DNA of 64,000 bases from an uncultured Bacilli bacterium (GCA_934140155.1 CAKPBC010000006.1:42680-106679); one strand, 5' to 3'. Positions 18,360 to 27,366 are shown, counted from the stretch's first letter. Numbers and translations are program-made. Notes: generated by a model not told the origin, from the letters alone.

Positions 18360-20105
18360 ATGGATTCAAGTCAATTAAGAAATGAAATATCTTCTTTGCA
18401 AAGCGAGTGTTCGCAAATAGAAAGTGAAAACAACTCTTTGCGAAATGAAATTAGTGATATTTGTAATTCTATTCAATCTGCGTCTAATTCTTTAGGTAAT
18501 AGTTATGATGCTGCTAAAAGAACATTAGATGACTCAACTGACATTATTGCATATGCAGAAAATACACTTAAAACAATTTCAAAAGAGCAAGATGATATTG
18601 AAATTTTATATCATGGATTTAAGAATATAGAAACTGCAAATAAAAAGATTCGAGAATTAAATAATAAGATATATTTTGAATTTTCAAGTTTTCGCACAAT
18701 CAGAAAACTTGCAAGAGCGTTTATCGATAATATAACTTTAGATATAGTTACCCCTGATTTAATATATAAATCAGTAGAAAAAGAGCACCTACAATCACCT
18801 GACTTTTGGCTATCATATTCTATGCTTGCCATTATGCATTGGAAGGATAATAATGAAAATTCGGCTATAAAAGCTTTGGAACAAGCAATGAAACTTGACG
18901 AAAGAGAAACGATATTATTTTTTATGTCATTCAACTTTTTATTAGAGCGCAAAGAAGCTGCTCTAAAATGGTTTGAATGCTATAAAAAATTAGAAAAAAC
19001 TGGCGATGATGCTGAATTTATCTTATTATTATTGCATGCAACAAATTTAAGAGAAGATGTTAATGATCCTTTAACAAAATCGATAAAATCTTATTTGGTT
19101 GAAGAATATAAAAAATCAATTCCAATGAACCAAAAAAATGTTATGGTAGAAAATATTAAAAATCATTTAGTGCAATGTAATTCTTCTGAAACATTTGTTT
19201 TTGACTATTTAAGAAATTATGTTAAAGATTATCCAGAGATGGCTACAATCTTATCAATGGCAAAAGATAATACTGCAATATTGGATTTTGTTGAGAAAAC
19301 AAATACAATTTCGCGGGGAAAAGGGTATTTATATATTGAAAGATTTATAAACACCCTTCTTGATACCCCTGATAAAAAAGAACGAATTTACACAGATGAA
19401 ATTAATTATAATGAAGCAATTATTAAGTGTGTTGGCGACTTATCCAAAGCTGATAAAATGTATAATGAAAAGCATGATCATGCTACTGCACCTTTAAATT
19501 TAATGCAAGAATGTATAGAATGGTTATTTGCTGGACAAAGCGCTGATATTTCTGATGTAGCACGCAGTAATATATTTTTACTATGTCGCAATATAATAAA
19601 AGAAGCGGCTCAAAAATACTTTTCTGAATATCGTTCTAAAAACAAGACTACCTATACAGTGAGAATTAAAGATTATTTAGCGCAAACGAATTTTGAAGAT
19701 AAATCTGCTGAAAATAGTAAAACAGAGGAATTTTATAATAATAAAAAAATAACTCAGTTAGCTACAGTAAAAAACACATCAATTATATTATGCATTGTTT
19801 TTGCTGTAATATGTTTTATTGGCGGAATAGCAGCATTTATTTACAATAGAATTACGGGAAATAACTATATGTTTATTATAATGTGTGCTATGTTAATTTT
19901 AACAGTGTTTTTATCTTTGAGTGCTCTAATAAAATCTTTTAAAAATAAAAAGAAGCGAAAAAGTATTATTGAATCTATTGATTCATCAATAATTCAAACT
20001 AAAAGTATAGTAGATAGTTTATTTGATGAATTCAAAAATTATCAATCAGCATATGAAGATAGCGACCATATTGCAGACGAAATACTTTTTGCAATTAAAA
20101 GATAA
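18360..20105 (+). CDS. coiled-coil, two-TM protein (paralogue C)
   Basis: The 581-aa protein is the third copy of the family at 12685 and 14490. It has an N-terminal coiled coil (heptads from residue 1), the block SPDFWLSYSMLAIMHWKD with ILFFMSFNFLLERKEAALKW, the block V-G-D-L-S-K-A-D-K-M-Y, and two C-terminal TM helices (about 471-493 and 499-521) with a basic loop (KNKKKRK). AGGAGG lies 6-7 bases before the ATG. It is the last clear gene of the operon. About 250 AT-rich bases follow without a gene. Confidence 0.75.
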   Translation: MDSSQLRNEISSLQSECSQIESENNSLRNEISDICNSIQSASNSLGNSYDAAKRTLDDSTDIIAYAENTLKTISKEQDDIEILYHGFKNIETANKKIRELNNKIYFEFSSFRTIRKLARAFIDNITLDIVTPDLIYKSVEKEHLQSPDFWLSYSMLAIMHWKDNNENSAIKALEQAMKLDERETILFFMSFNFLLERKEAALKWFECYKKLEKTGDDAEFILLLLHATNLREDVNDPLTKSIKSYLVEEYKKSIPMNQKNVMVENIKNHLVQCNSSETFVFDYLRNYVKDYPEMATILSMAKDNTAILDFVEKTNTISRGKGYLYIERFINTLLDTPDKKERIYTDEINYNEAIIKCVGDLSKADKMYNEKHDHATAPLNLMQECIEWLFAGQSADISDVARSNIFLLCRNIIKEAAQKYFSEYRSKNKTTYTVRIKDYLAQTNFEDKSAENSKTEEFYNNKKITQLATVKNTSIILCIVFAVICFIGGIAAFIYNRITGNNYMFIIMCAMLILTVFLSLSALIKSFKNKKKRKSIIESIDSSIIQTKSIVDSLFDEFKNYQSAYEDSDHIADEILFAIKR

Positions 20106-20355
20106 ATATACAAATTGATATGTATTTTATTAGAAAAACATTATACAAATATTATGTCTTTATACAAGAATAATATAAAAATATTTATTTATAAAATGGT
20201 TTTAACTATGCAATCATTTTTTAGGCATTTATAAATGAGTTTGAAATAGAGATACTTTTTATTTTTAAAGAGGATGTTGTTTAAATTATATAAAAAATTA
20301 GATGTGAATATCAAAAAAAACAATATTTATAAAAATATAAATTGGAGGAAAAAAT
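20106..20355. other. AT-rich spacer after the 16-kb operon
   Basis: About 250 bases with no credible ORF, no strong hairpin followed by a T-run, and no clear repeat. It ends in the SD (GGAGG) of the next small gene. It may hold a promoter for that gene, but I cannot point to a good -35/-10 pair. Confidence 0.5.
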
Positions 20356-20685
20356 ATGGAATTAGTAGATATTGATACAATACGTAGACAATTTACACCA
20401 GAGGAACTAGAGGAAGCTAAAAGACTAACAAAGAAAAAAATGGACATTTATAAAATTCTTGCTTTAGTATTCTTTTTGTTTGGTGGGATAGGAATATTTT
20501 TGCCATTTGGCAAACTTGCACAATTGTATACAATTGGATATGCAGGATTATGTGGAAATAGATATAAAAAAGGAACGATATGGGCTCTTTTAGGCATTGT
20601 AATGAGCTTTTTTATAGGTGTGATTGGCAGAGTATTTCCTAGCATTAATTGTGCTAGACTTGTCTATCCTTCTAACTATAAATAA
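20356..20685 (+). CDS. small membrane protein (109 aa)
   Basis: GGAGG precedes the ATG. The N-terminal third is charged and helical (PEELEEAKRLTKKK), followed by two or three hydrophobic segments (about 34-52, 56-70, 76-95). No family is recognised. It follows the operon on the same strand after 250 bases and could be an accessory membrane part of it or an independent gene. Confidence 0.6.
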   Translation: MELVDIDTIRRQFTPEELEEAKRLTKKKMDIYKILALVFFLFGGIGIFLPFGKLAQLYTIGYAGLCGNRYKKGTIWALLGIVMSFFIGVIGRVFPSINCARLVYPSNYK

Positions 20686-21008
20686 TATAAATTTATAAGA
20701 AATAAAATTTTGCATTATAAAAAAGTGGTTTAATCAAAAAAATAAAACATAGTAAAAATAAAAAATTAAATAAAAAGTATTATATAAATGAAAGATGATT
20801 AAAAAAATTGACTAAAAAATAGTTTTAACTCATCAACATTATTAACTCAATAAATGCATACAATGCAAAAATCTCCTTATCTATCTCGCATCGATAAGGA
20901 GTTTCTTTGTTTGTATAAATCTTTTTAAATAATTATTAATTTTTTAATAAATATAGTAAAATACTTTTATTGAAGAAAACTAAATTTTGCTACGAGGAGA
21001 TAATCATT
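20686..21008. other. AT-rich intergenic region with terminator
   Basis: About 320 bases without a gene. The only clear structure is the 9-bp hairpin listed at 20873-20901. The rest is AT-rich. A TTG-started extension of the next gene into this region lacks an SD. Confidence 0.6.
20873..20912 (+). terminator. Rho-independent terminator
   Basis: CTCCTTATC (20873-20881) pairs perfectly with GATAAGGAG (20893-20901) around an 11-base loop, followed by TTTCTTTGTTTG. It separates the accessory block from the Sel1 gene downstream. Confidence 0.75.
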
Positions 21009-21980
21009 ATGAAATTAATTTTTAAAGAAAAAGAAGTTAATACAGTTGATGAGTATTTTTCCGCTTTAAGTGAGAATTACGCTAATGAGACTATTATTGC
21101 TACTAATAAAATAAGAAAAGAAGTTCTTAAATGTATAGAAGAAGAAAAAGTTCCAAGCATCATTGATGAAGCTACTTTGTTATATACTCATGCTGCCTTA
21201 TTAATAGCAGTTAGTGATAATAGTGAATTATATGTAAAAGCAGTAGCAATGCTCGAAACATTAATTGAAAAAAATAATGATCCACGAGCGCTAAATGAAT
21301 TAGCTATTTGTTATGTACTTGGTAGAGGTGTAAAGCAAGATAAAGATAAAGCTTTTTGCTTGTATGAAAAGGCTGCTAAGAAAGGACATGCAGTGGCGCA
21401 ATGTTCTTTAGGTTTATTATATGCTTTTGGTAAAATAAGAGATAAAGCTAAAGCATTTTACTGGTATAAGAAATCCGCTAAAAACGGTTATGCTTTTGCA
21501 ATGAATTATTTAGGTAATTGTTACTTATATGGAATAGGTGTTAATAAAAGTAATGAAGAAGCTTTATATTGGTATAAGAAATCTGCTCGACAAGGTAATA
21601 ATATTGCCCAATATAATTTAGGAAGATGTTACTTAATGGACGAAATAGTTAAACAAGATTATAAAAAAGCTTTCAATTTATTTAAGAAATCCGCTGCAAA
21701 ATATAATACTGAAGCAATGTTTTCTTTAGGATGCCTATATTTTGAAGGAAAAGGTATTAGAAAGAATGTAAAAAAAGCAATTGATTTATGGGAACAAACT
21801 GCTAAATTTAATCATAAAGGAGCGCTATATTATTTAGGTATTGTTTATTATGAAGGTAAATATGTAAAACGAGATTTAGAACTAGCAAAATCAAATTTAA
21901 AAAAAGCATCTGAGCAAGGTATAGAAGAAGCAACTCAACTGTTAGATGTAATAAAAAAAGAAGAGAATACCCAAAAATAA
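21009..21980 (+). CDS. Sel1-repeat protein (323 aa)
   Basis: The ATG at 21009 has GAGGAG at 20994-20999, so the shorter start is preferred over the TTG at 20970. After about 85 residues, at least six Sel1-like repeats of about 36 residues follow (for example A-Q-C-S-L-G-L-L-Y-A-F-G and NYLGNCYLYGIGVNKSNEEA). Such proteins act as cytoplasmic scaffolds, and this one has no signal peptide. It is not obviously in an operon with the antitoxin gene, which has its own promoter. Confidence 0.82.
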   Translation: MKLIFKEKEVNTVDEYFSALSENYANETIIATNKIRKEVLKCIEEEKVPSIIDEATLLYTHAALLIAVSDNSELYVKAVAMLETLIEKNNDPRALNELAICYVLGRGVKQDKDKAFCLYEKAAKKGHAVAQCSLGLLYAFGKIRDKAKAFYWYKKSAKNGYAFAMNYLGNCYLYGIGVNKSNEEALYWYKKSARQGNNIAQYNLGRCYLMDEIVKQDYKKAFNLFKKSAAKYNTEAMFSLGCLYFEGKGIRKNVKKAIDLWEQTAKFNHKGALYYLGIVYYEGKYVKRDLELAKSNLKKASEQGIEEATQLLDVIKKEENTQK

Positions 21981-22016
21981 AACGTATAAATAATATAGTA
22001 AATATTGGAGTACAGA

Positions 22017-22066
22017 TTGACACATTGTCTCTTACTAACTAAAATAGTATCATATGATACTATTTT
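22017..22066 (+). promoter_or_regulatory. promoter with 26-bp palindromic operator before the MqsA-type gene
   Basis: TTGACA (22017-22022), a 17-base spacer and TAAAAT (22040-22045) form a near-consensus promoter. A perfect palindrome, AAAATAGTATC-ATAT-GATACTATTTT (22041-22066), begins inside the -10 and covers the start site. That position fits an autoregulatory operator for the MqsA-type HTH protein encoded next. Since the palindrome is followed by TT, it could also work as a terminator for the Sel1 gene. Confidence 0.7.
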
Positions 22067-22106
22067 TTGTGTTTTGCATTTAAAATATTGGTTATGAGGT
22101 GGAAAA

Positions 22107-22667
22107 ATGAATAAAAAAGAATATTGTCCAAATTGTAATAAGTTTGCCGACACTAGGATAACTGAAAAGTATGAGACATTAAATGTACGTGGGCAAGAAA
22201 TAACTTTAAAAGTTAAAATGCGCGTTTGTAAAGAATGTGGTAAGCCGCTTGTAGACGACGAACTAGATGACGAAACTTTAAAAATGTTTTATGACGAATA
22301 TAGAAGATTAAATAATCTTTTATTTCCAGAAGAAATTAAAAAAATCAGAGAAAAATATAATATGTCACAAACTGAATTTGCTAAATTACTTGGTATGGGA
22401 GAAAAAACAATCGCACGTTATGAAAATGGCGCTATCCAAGAAAGAGTGCACGATAATTTAATAAGAGTTGTAAACAATTCTAACGTTTTTGCTGATTTAA
22501 TTGAAAGAAATTCTAATTATATAGAATCAAATAAAAATACAAGTGATATATCTAAAATGCATTTTGCGTTAAAGTCAGAAGACTATCAAAAAAGTACTAA
22601 CTTTGAAATTAAAAAAGAAAAATCTTTAGGAGAAAAAAGAAATGCAAAGACAAAATTATTCGCTTAA
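22107..22667 (+). CDS. MqsA-type antitoxin (zinc finger plus HTH) with C-terminal extension
   Basis: The 186-aa protein has the YgiT/MqsA zinc finger (Cys7, 10, 41, 44) and an XRE-type HTH (about 73-125, with MSQTEFAKLLGMGEKTIARY). Typical MqsA proteins are near 130 aa. The extra 50 residues are charged and Lys/Ser-rich, and could be a chaperone-addiction segment as in toxin-antitoxin-chaperone systems. The downstream gene is a SecB-like chaperone overlapping by 26 bases. No toxin gene is present on either side. GAGGTGG marks the start. Confidence 0.85.
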   Translation: MNKKEYCPNCNKFADTRITEKYETLNVRGQEITLKVKMRVCKECGKPLVDDELDDETLKMFYDEYRRLNNLLFPEEIKKIREKYNMSQTEFAKLLGMGEKTIARYENGAIQERVHDNLIRVVNNSNVFADLIERNSNYIESNKNTSDISKMHFALKSEDYQKSTNFEIKKEKSLGEKRNAKTKLFA

Positions 22668-23037
22668 ATTAATTTATCATGAAGTTAAGCATATTAAATT
22701 TGATGTAATAAGTAATAAAATGTCTATTGGTGAAATACCATTTTCTTTTACATCAATTATGAAAAAAAAGAATGATGATGAGATTTCTATTGATTTAGTC
22801 GCGGATATTCATTCTGACAACTATCCAATCGCATTATCTTTAGATTTAAATGGTGTGTTTTATTTAAAAAATTGGGAATCTTTAAATATGAACAAAGATA
22901 TTGAATTAAAACTTGTACAAATTCTTTTCCCATATTTAAGAGCAATCATTACTAATGTAACTGCACTTACTGACACCACTACAATAACTTTACCAATCAT
23001 AAATGTTTTGAATTTACTTGAAGAACAAAGTAATTAA
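22642..23037 (+). CDS. SecB-like chaperone
   Basis: The 131-aa protein ends with the SecB-family signature region (L-F-P-Y-L-R-A-I-I-T-N-V-T-A...LPIIN) after beta-rich segments. SecB itself is a proteobacterial export chaperone. In Gram-positives, SecB-like proteins are known mainly as the third part of toxin-antitoxin-chaperone modules. The start overlaps the antitoxin's 3' end, with AGGAGA at 22628-22633 inside that gene, so the two products are coupled. It probably protects the antitoxin next door and not general exported proteins. Confidence 0.75.
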   Translation: MQRQNYSLKLIYHEVKHIKFDVISNKMSIGEIPFSFTSIMKKKNDDEISIDLVADIHSDNYPIALSLDLNGVFYLKNWESLNMNKDIELKLVQILFPYLRAIITNVTALTDTTTITLPIINVLNLLEEQSN

Positions 23038-23079
23038 TTAAAATATTATTTTAATTTAGTAATTAATGTGCTAAGATAT

Positions 23080-23290
23080 GTGCGTAAGAAAATTACGTTG
23101 AAAAGAAATAGTAGTTAGCCACTCTTTTATTAGGGAGGAGCAACAAAGTGAAAATGCTCTTAAAAGATACTAATGAATTCACCTTGGAGTAATCGTTGGT
23201 CGCGTTAAGACTTTAATTAAGTGCATACTATGTATGAATTAGGATGGTACCACGGCTAATAGTCGTTCCTTGTTAGGAACGATTTTTTTA
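23080..23290 (+). promoter_or_regulatory. T-box leader (tRNA-Phe sensing) of pheST
   Basis: The leader has the conserved T-box AGGATGGTACCACGG (23241-23255), a specifier TTC (Phe codon, 23178-23180) followed by A, and a terminator TCGTTCCT/AGGAACGA (23263-23282) with a run of T. Uncharged tRNA-Phe pairing with the T-box would form the antiterminator and turn on pheST. The 5' boundary is approximate. Confidence 0.9.
23263..23290 (+). terminator. regulated terminator of the pheST T-box
   Basis: An eight-base stem TCGTTCCT/AGGAACGA with loop TGTT is followed by seven T residues, directly before the pheS SD. Confidence 0.9.
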
Positions 23291-23308
23291 TATTTTAGGA
23301 GGAACAAA

Positions 23309-24343
23309 ATGGAAGACTTAGAATTAAATAAACTTCATGAAGAAGCACTAAAAGCAATTGATGAAATTGATTCATTAGAAAAAGTTAACACTGTCCGTAA
23401 TGATTATTTATCAAAGAAATCTAAATTTATGGGCTTAATGTCTAAAATGAAAGATTTATCAATTGAAGGAAAGAAATCTTTTGGTGAAGCAATTAACAAA
23501 GCTAAAAATGAAATTACAACTAAACTAGAAGAAAAAAGAGTAGCTTTAGAAGAAAAAGCCTTAAATGAAAAATTAAAAAGAGAAGAAATAGATATCACAT
23601 TACCTTCCGTAAGTTATGAAGCAGGCGGCAAGAATCCTTTCTTTATCATTCAAGATGAAATGATTGATATCTTTATTGGCATGGGATATGAAATTGCAGA
23701 AGGACCAGAAGTAGAATTAGATCACTTCAACTTTGAATTATTAAATATTCCTCGTGATCATCCTGCTCGTGATATGCAAGATACATTCTATATTGATGAA
23801 AATACTTTAATGCGTACACATACTTCTCCAGTCCAAGCACGTGTAATGCAAGAAAAGAAAGGACAACCAATTAAAATTATTTGTCCTGGTAAAGTATATC
23901 GTCGTGATGATGATGACGCTACGCACTCCCATCAATTTGGTCAAATTGAAGGCTTAGTAGTGGATAAAAATATTAACTTAGGTAACTTAAAAGCAACATT
24001 AGAGTTATTTATTAAAAAGATGTATGGTGAAAAACGTGAAATTAGATTACGTTCTTCTTACTTTCCATTTACGGAACCATCCGTGGAAGTAGATGTTTCT
24101 TGTGATTGTGGTGGTAAAGGCAATTGCTCTAAATGCCATGGCACCGGTTGGATTGAAATTCTTGGTGGCGGTATGGTTCACCCTAATGTCCTTAGCATGT
24201 CAGGATACGATCCAAAAGAATATCAAGGTTTTGCTTTTGGTATTGGTATTGAACGTGTCGCTATGCTTAGATATGGCGTTGATGATATCAGAAGATTTTA
24301 TCAAAATGATATAAGATTCTTAAATCAATTTAAAAGAAAGTAG
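23309..24343 (+). CDS. pheS: phenylalanyl-tRNA synthetase alpha subunit
   Basis: The ATG at 23309 follows AGGAGG. A TTG at 23270 lies within the T-box terminator and is rejected. The 344-aa length is normal. After the N-terminal coiled coil, the class II motifs appear: H-P-A-R-D-M-Q-D-T-F-Y, R-T-H-T-S-P-V-Q-A-R, the Cys-containing C-D-C-G-G...G-T-G-W-I-E-I-L-G region, and motif 3 GIGIERVAMLRYGVDDIR. With PheT it forms the (alpha-beta)2 enzyme that charges tRNA-Phe. Expression is set by the T-box. Confidence 0.97.
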   Translation: MEDLELNKLHEEALKAIDEIDSLEKVNTVRNDYLSKKSKFMGLMSKMKDLSIEGKKSFGEAINKAKNEITTKLEEKRVALEEKALNEKLKREEIDITLPSVSYEAGGKNPFFIIQDEMIDIFIGMGYEIAEGPEVELDHFNFELLNIPRDHPARDMQDTFYIDENTLMRTHTSPVQARVMQEKKGQPIKIICPGKVYRRDDDDATHSHQFGQIEGLVVDKNINLGNLKATLELFIKKMYGEKREIRLRSSYFPFTEPSVEVDVSCDCGGKGNCSKCHGTGWIEILGGGMVHPNVLSMSGYDPKEYQGFAFGIGIERVAMLRYGVDDIRRFYQNDIRFLNQFKRK

Positions 24344-24352
24344 GTTAAAAAT

Positions 24353-26752
24353 ATGAAAGTTAGTTTAAAGTGGTTAAAAAATTATATTGACTTAGAAGAT
24401 TTAACTCCTGAAGAAATAGCAAATAAACTTACCTTCGCTGGTATTGAAGTAGAAGAATATTATGATTTAGCCAAAGCATCTAATTTAGTTATTGGTGAAA
24501 TTATTAAATGTGAAAAACATCCTGAATCTGACCACTTACATATTCTAAGTGTTGATGAAGGAAGTAAATTTGGTGTTAATCAAATCGTATGTGGCGCACC
24601 AAATGCAAGAGTGGGTTTAAAAGTTATCGTTGCTCGTGTTGGTGCAGTTTTACCTAAAATTACAATTGCAAAATCAGTAATACGTGGCGTTGAATCTAAT
24701 GGAATGTGTTGTTCTTTAGTCGAACTTGGCGTAGATCAAAAATATTTATCTGAAGCTCAAGTTAATGGTATTGAAGAATTACCAAGTGATGCCGTCGTAG
24801 GAGAAGAAAATGTTTTAGGATATTTAGGATTAGATGATACAATCTTAGATTTAAAATTATTAGCTAATCGTAGTGATTGTTTATCAATTCTTAATGTAGC
24901 TCGTGAATTAGGTGCAGAATTTGAAAGAGATATAGTTATTCCTAATATTAAGCCATTAAATACATTACCTTCAGATTTTGTTGTTAGTTCAAATACAGAC
25001 AATTGTAAACAATTCTCTATTCGTGAAATTAAAGGTGTCACAATTAAAGAATCACCTAAATGGTTAAAAGAACGTTTAATGGCATCTGGCATTCGATCCA
25101 TTAATAATATTGTTGATATTGGTAACTATGTTATGTTATTAACTGGTCAACCATTGCATATGTATGATGAAGACAAATTAACATCACATAGTTTAGTAGT
25201 ACGTGATGATATTGAAACAAGTTTCTTTGCTTTAGATGAAAAAGAATATGAAGTTATTAAAGGTGACATTGTTGTTAATAATGATGGCAAAGCAAGTTGC
25301 TTAGGTGGCGTTATGGGTTCCATTGCGGTAACAGTTGATGAAAATACCAAAAATATCGTTATTGAATCTGCGAACTTTGATGCAAAAACTATTCGTCATA
25401 CTTCGACAAGATTAAATTTAATTAGTGAATCATCACAACGCTTTGTCAAAGGTATTAATAAAGATCAATATGAGTTCGTTCTTGATTTAGCGGCTAATAT
25501 GCTTATCGATTTAGCGGACGCTAAAGAAGTACATGATATTGTAAGTTATGATAAGTATGACCATACACCTACAGTTATTGAAAGTTCATGTGATGCTATT
25601 AATGGACGCTTAGGTAGTAACTTTGATAATGAATTAATTATTGAAACATTACGTCGTGTTAATATTGATATTGATTCAAATGATGGTAATCATTTCTTAG
25701 CAACTATTCCTAATTATCGTATTGATATTAAACTTGATGCTGATTTAAGCGAAGAAGTAATTCGTTTGTTAGGATTTGATAAAGTAGAATCTACATTACC
25801 AAAACAAAAAACAACTGTTGGAGGACTAAAACCTCGTCAATTACGTAAACGCCAAATCCGTGACTTATTAACTAATAATGGTTTCTATGAAACTTTAAAT
25901 TACACTTTAATTAGTGAAAAACTTAATACTTATTTTGCTACTTTAAATAATAATGAATGTTATACTTTACTTCATCCAATGACTGATGATCATAAGATAG
26001 TAAGAAGAGTATTACTTCCATCTTTACTTCAAACATTATCTTATAACTTAGCTAGACAAGCTAAAAATATCAAGATGTTTGAATTAAGCGATGTTTATAC
26101 GAAAGCAGGAGTTGAATCACATCTTGGTGTTATTATGTGTGGTGAAGATGAATATCAACATTTATTACATAAAGTACCTTATGGATTTGCTCATATCAAA
26201 GGTGTATTTGAAGCTATTATGAGTTTACTTGGTATTGAACCAATGCGTTATAAAATCCAAAGAATAAGTAGTGATGTAAAAGAATTCCATCCAGGACGTT
26301 CAGCGGAAATACTTATTGGCAAAGAACGTGTCGCAGTATTAGGTGAAGCCCATCCTAATTTAGTTAAAGATTTTGATTTAGGTAAAAATCGTGTCATTAT
26401 GATGGAAATGAATTTAGATAAATTCATTGATATGCGTGTAAGTCCAATCAAGGTATTACCTCCATCTCGTTATCAAACAGTAGAACGTGACTTGGCTTTA
26501 GTGGTATCTAAAGATGTACCCGCTAGCGAAATAATTCGTGTTATTCGTCAATCAGGACATAACTATGTTAAGAATGTTGATATATTCGATGTTTATGAAG
26601 GTGAACACGTTGAACAAGGTTACATCTCTTTAGCTCTTAAGATTACTTATGAAGATCAAACCAAGAGCTTTACAAGTGAAGAAATTGCTAATATTGAAAA
26701 AGGCATTATTGAAGCTTTAAATACTAAACTTAAAGCAACATTAAGAGGTTAA
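24353..26752 (+). CDS. pheT: phenylalanyl-tRNA synthetase beta subunit
   Basis: The 799-aa protein has the usual order: a tRNA-binding EMAP-type domain (about 40-150, C-E-K-H-P-E-S-D-H-L-H-I-L), B3/B4 editing domain, B5 domain, the inactive synthetase-like core, and a C-terminal FDX-ACB domain beginning near P-P-S-R-Y-Q-T-V-E-R-D-L-A-L. It begins 9 bases after pheS and pairs with it. AGTAGGTT overlapping the pheS stop is a modest SD, consistent with coupling. Confidence 0.97.
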   Translation: MKVSLKWLKNYIDLEDLTPEEIANKLTFAGIEVEEYYDLAKASNLVIGEIIKCEKHPESDHLHILSVDEGSKFGVNQIVCGAPNARVGLKVIVARVGAVLPKITIAKSVIRGVESNGMCCSLVELGVDQKYLSEAQVNGIEELPSDAVVGEENVLGYLGLDDTILDLKLLANRSDCLSILNVARELGAEFERDIVIPNIKPLNTLPSDFVVSSNTDNCKQFSIREIKGVTIKESPKWLKERLMASGIRSINNIVDIGNYVMLLTGQPLHMYDEDKLTSHSLVVRDDIETSFFALDEKEYEVIKGDIVVNNDGKASCLGGVMGSIAVTVDENTKNIVIESANFDAKTIRHTSTRLNLISESSQRFVKGINKDQYEFVLDLAANMLIDLADAKEVHDIVSYDKYDHTPTVIESSCDAINGRLGSNFDNELIIETLRRVNIDIDSNDGNHFLATIPNYRIDIKLDADLSEEVIRLLGFDKVESTLPKQKTTVGGLKPRQLRKRQIRDLLTNNGFYETLNYTLISEKLNTYFATLNNNECYTLLHPMTDDHKIVRRVLLPSLLQTLSYNLARQAKNIKMFELSDVYTKAGVESHLGVIMCGEDEYQHLLHKVPYGFAHIKGVFEAIMSLLGIEPMRYKIQRISSDVKEFHPGRSAEILIGKERVAVLGEAHPNLVKDFDLGKNRVIMMEMNLDKFIDMRVSPIKVLPPSRYQTVERDLALVVSKDVPASEIIRVIRQSGHNYVKNVDIFDVYEGEHVEQGYISLALKITYEDQTKSFTSEEIANIEKGIIEALNTKLKATLRG

Positions 26753-26753
26753 T

Positions 26754-27245
26754 ATGAAAGTAACGGTTTTAGACATTAAAAATGCTAAAGCACCTTTAGA
26801 ACTTGAAGAAACTTTACATTTTCCAAAAAGTAGTTATGAAAATGTTGCGACTCTTAACGAAATAAAAGATGTTAGAGTAAAAGCTAAATGTTCTAATTAT
26901 GGAGATATCATTGAAATTAAACTTGAGATACATGCTCCATTAGTGCTTCAATGCTCTTATACTTTAGAAGATGTTGATTATGACGTTGATACAGATGAAA
27001 CACTTGAGTTTTCAGAAGATCCATTAGATGAAGAAATTTTAGAAATCACAGGCAACACAATCAATATTGATGACTATGTTTTAGGAATAATTATTGGTAA
27101 TATTCCTTTAAAAGTGGTAAAGCAAGGCGCAAAACTTCCAAATATTAAAGGTGTAAAAGTATGGTCAGAAGATGAATTTGAAGAAAATCATAAAAATCAA
27201 CTCGATCCACGCTTAAAAGCACTTGATGATTGGGAAGACGATTAA
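26754..27245 (+). CDS. YceD family protein (DUF177)
   Basis: The 163-aa protein has the YceD pattern: V-R-V-K-A-K-C-S-N-Y-G, then C-S-Y-T-L-E and the acidic C-terminal ending DPRLKALDDWEDD, as in D-P-R-L-x-x-L. It starts 1 base after the pheT stop. The family is linked to 23S rRNA processing and ribosome assembly and normally precedes rpmF. No rpmF follows here, only a terminator. Confidence 0.85.
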   Translation: MKVTVLDIKNAKAPLELEETLHFPKSSYENVATLNEIKDVRVKAKCSNYGDIIEIKLEIHAPLVLQCSYTLEDVDYDVDTDETLEFSEDPLDEEILEITGNTINIDDYVLGIIIGNIPLKVVKQGAKLPNIKGVKVWSEDEFEENHKNQLDPRLKALDDWEDD

Positions 27246-27275
27246 TCATTGACTGAACAATTATAAAAAAACATA

Positions 27276-27320
27276 AAAGCACTAAAAACAGCCGATTAAA
27301 TGGCTGTTTTTTTGTGCTTT
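27276..27320 (+). terminator. Rho-independent terminator after pheST-yceD
   Basis: AAAAACAGCC (27284-27293) pairs with GGCTGTTTTT (27302-27311), and an outer AAAGCAC/GTGCTTT pair (27276-27282/27314-27320) extends the stem. Confidence 0.9.
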
Positions 27321-27366
27321 CTTAGAAAATTAAAAATTAATTTAACGTTAAAAAACAAGAAAACAC

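Noticed and set aside
4269..20105. prophage or integrative element
   Set aside because: No integrase, recombinase, structural phage gene, attachment-site repeat or tRNA edge is seen. Base composition by eye resembles the surroundings.
23270..23308. pheS starting at TTG 23270
   Set aside because: That codon lies in the T-box terminator. The ATG at 23309 has a perfect SD.
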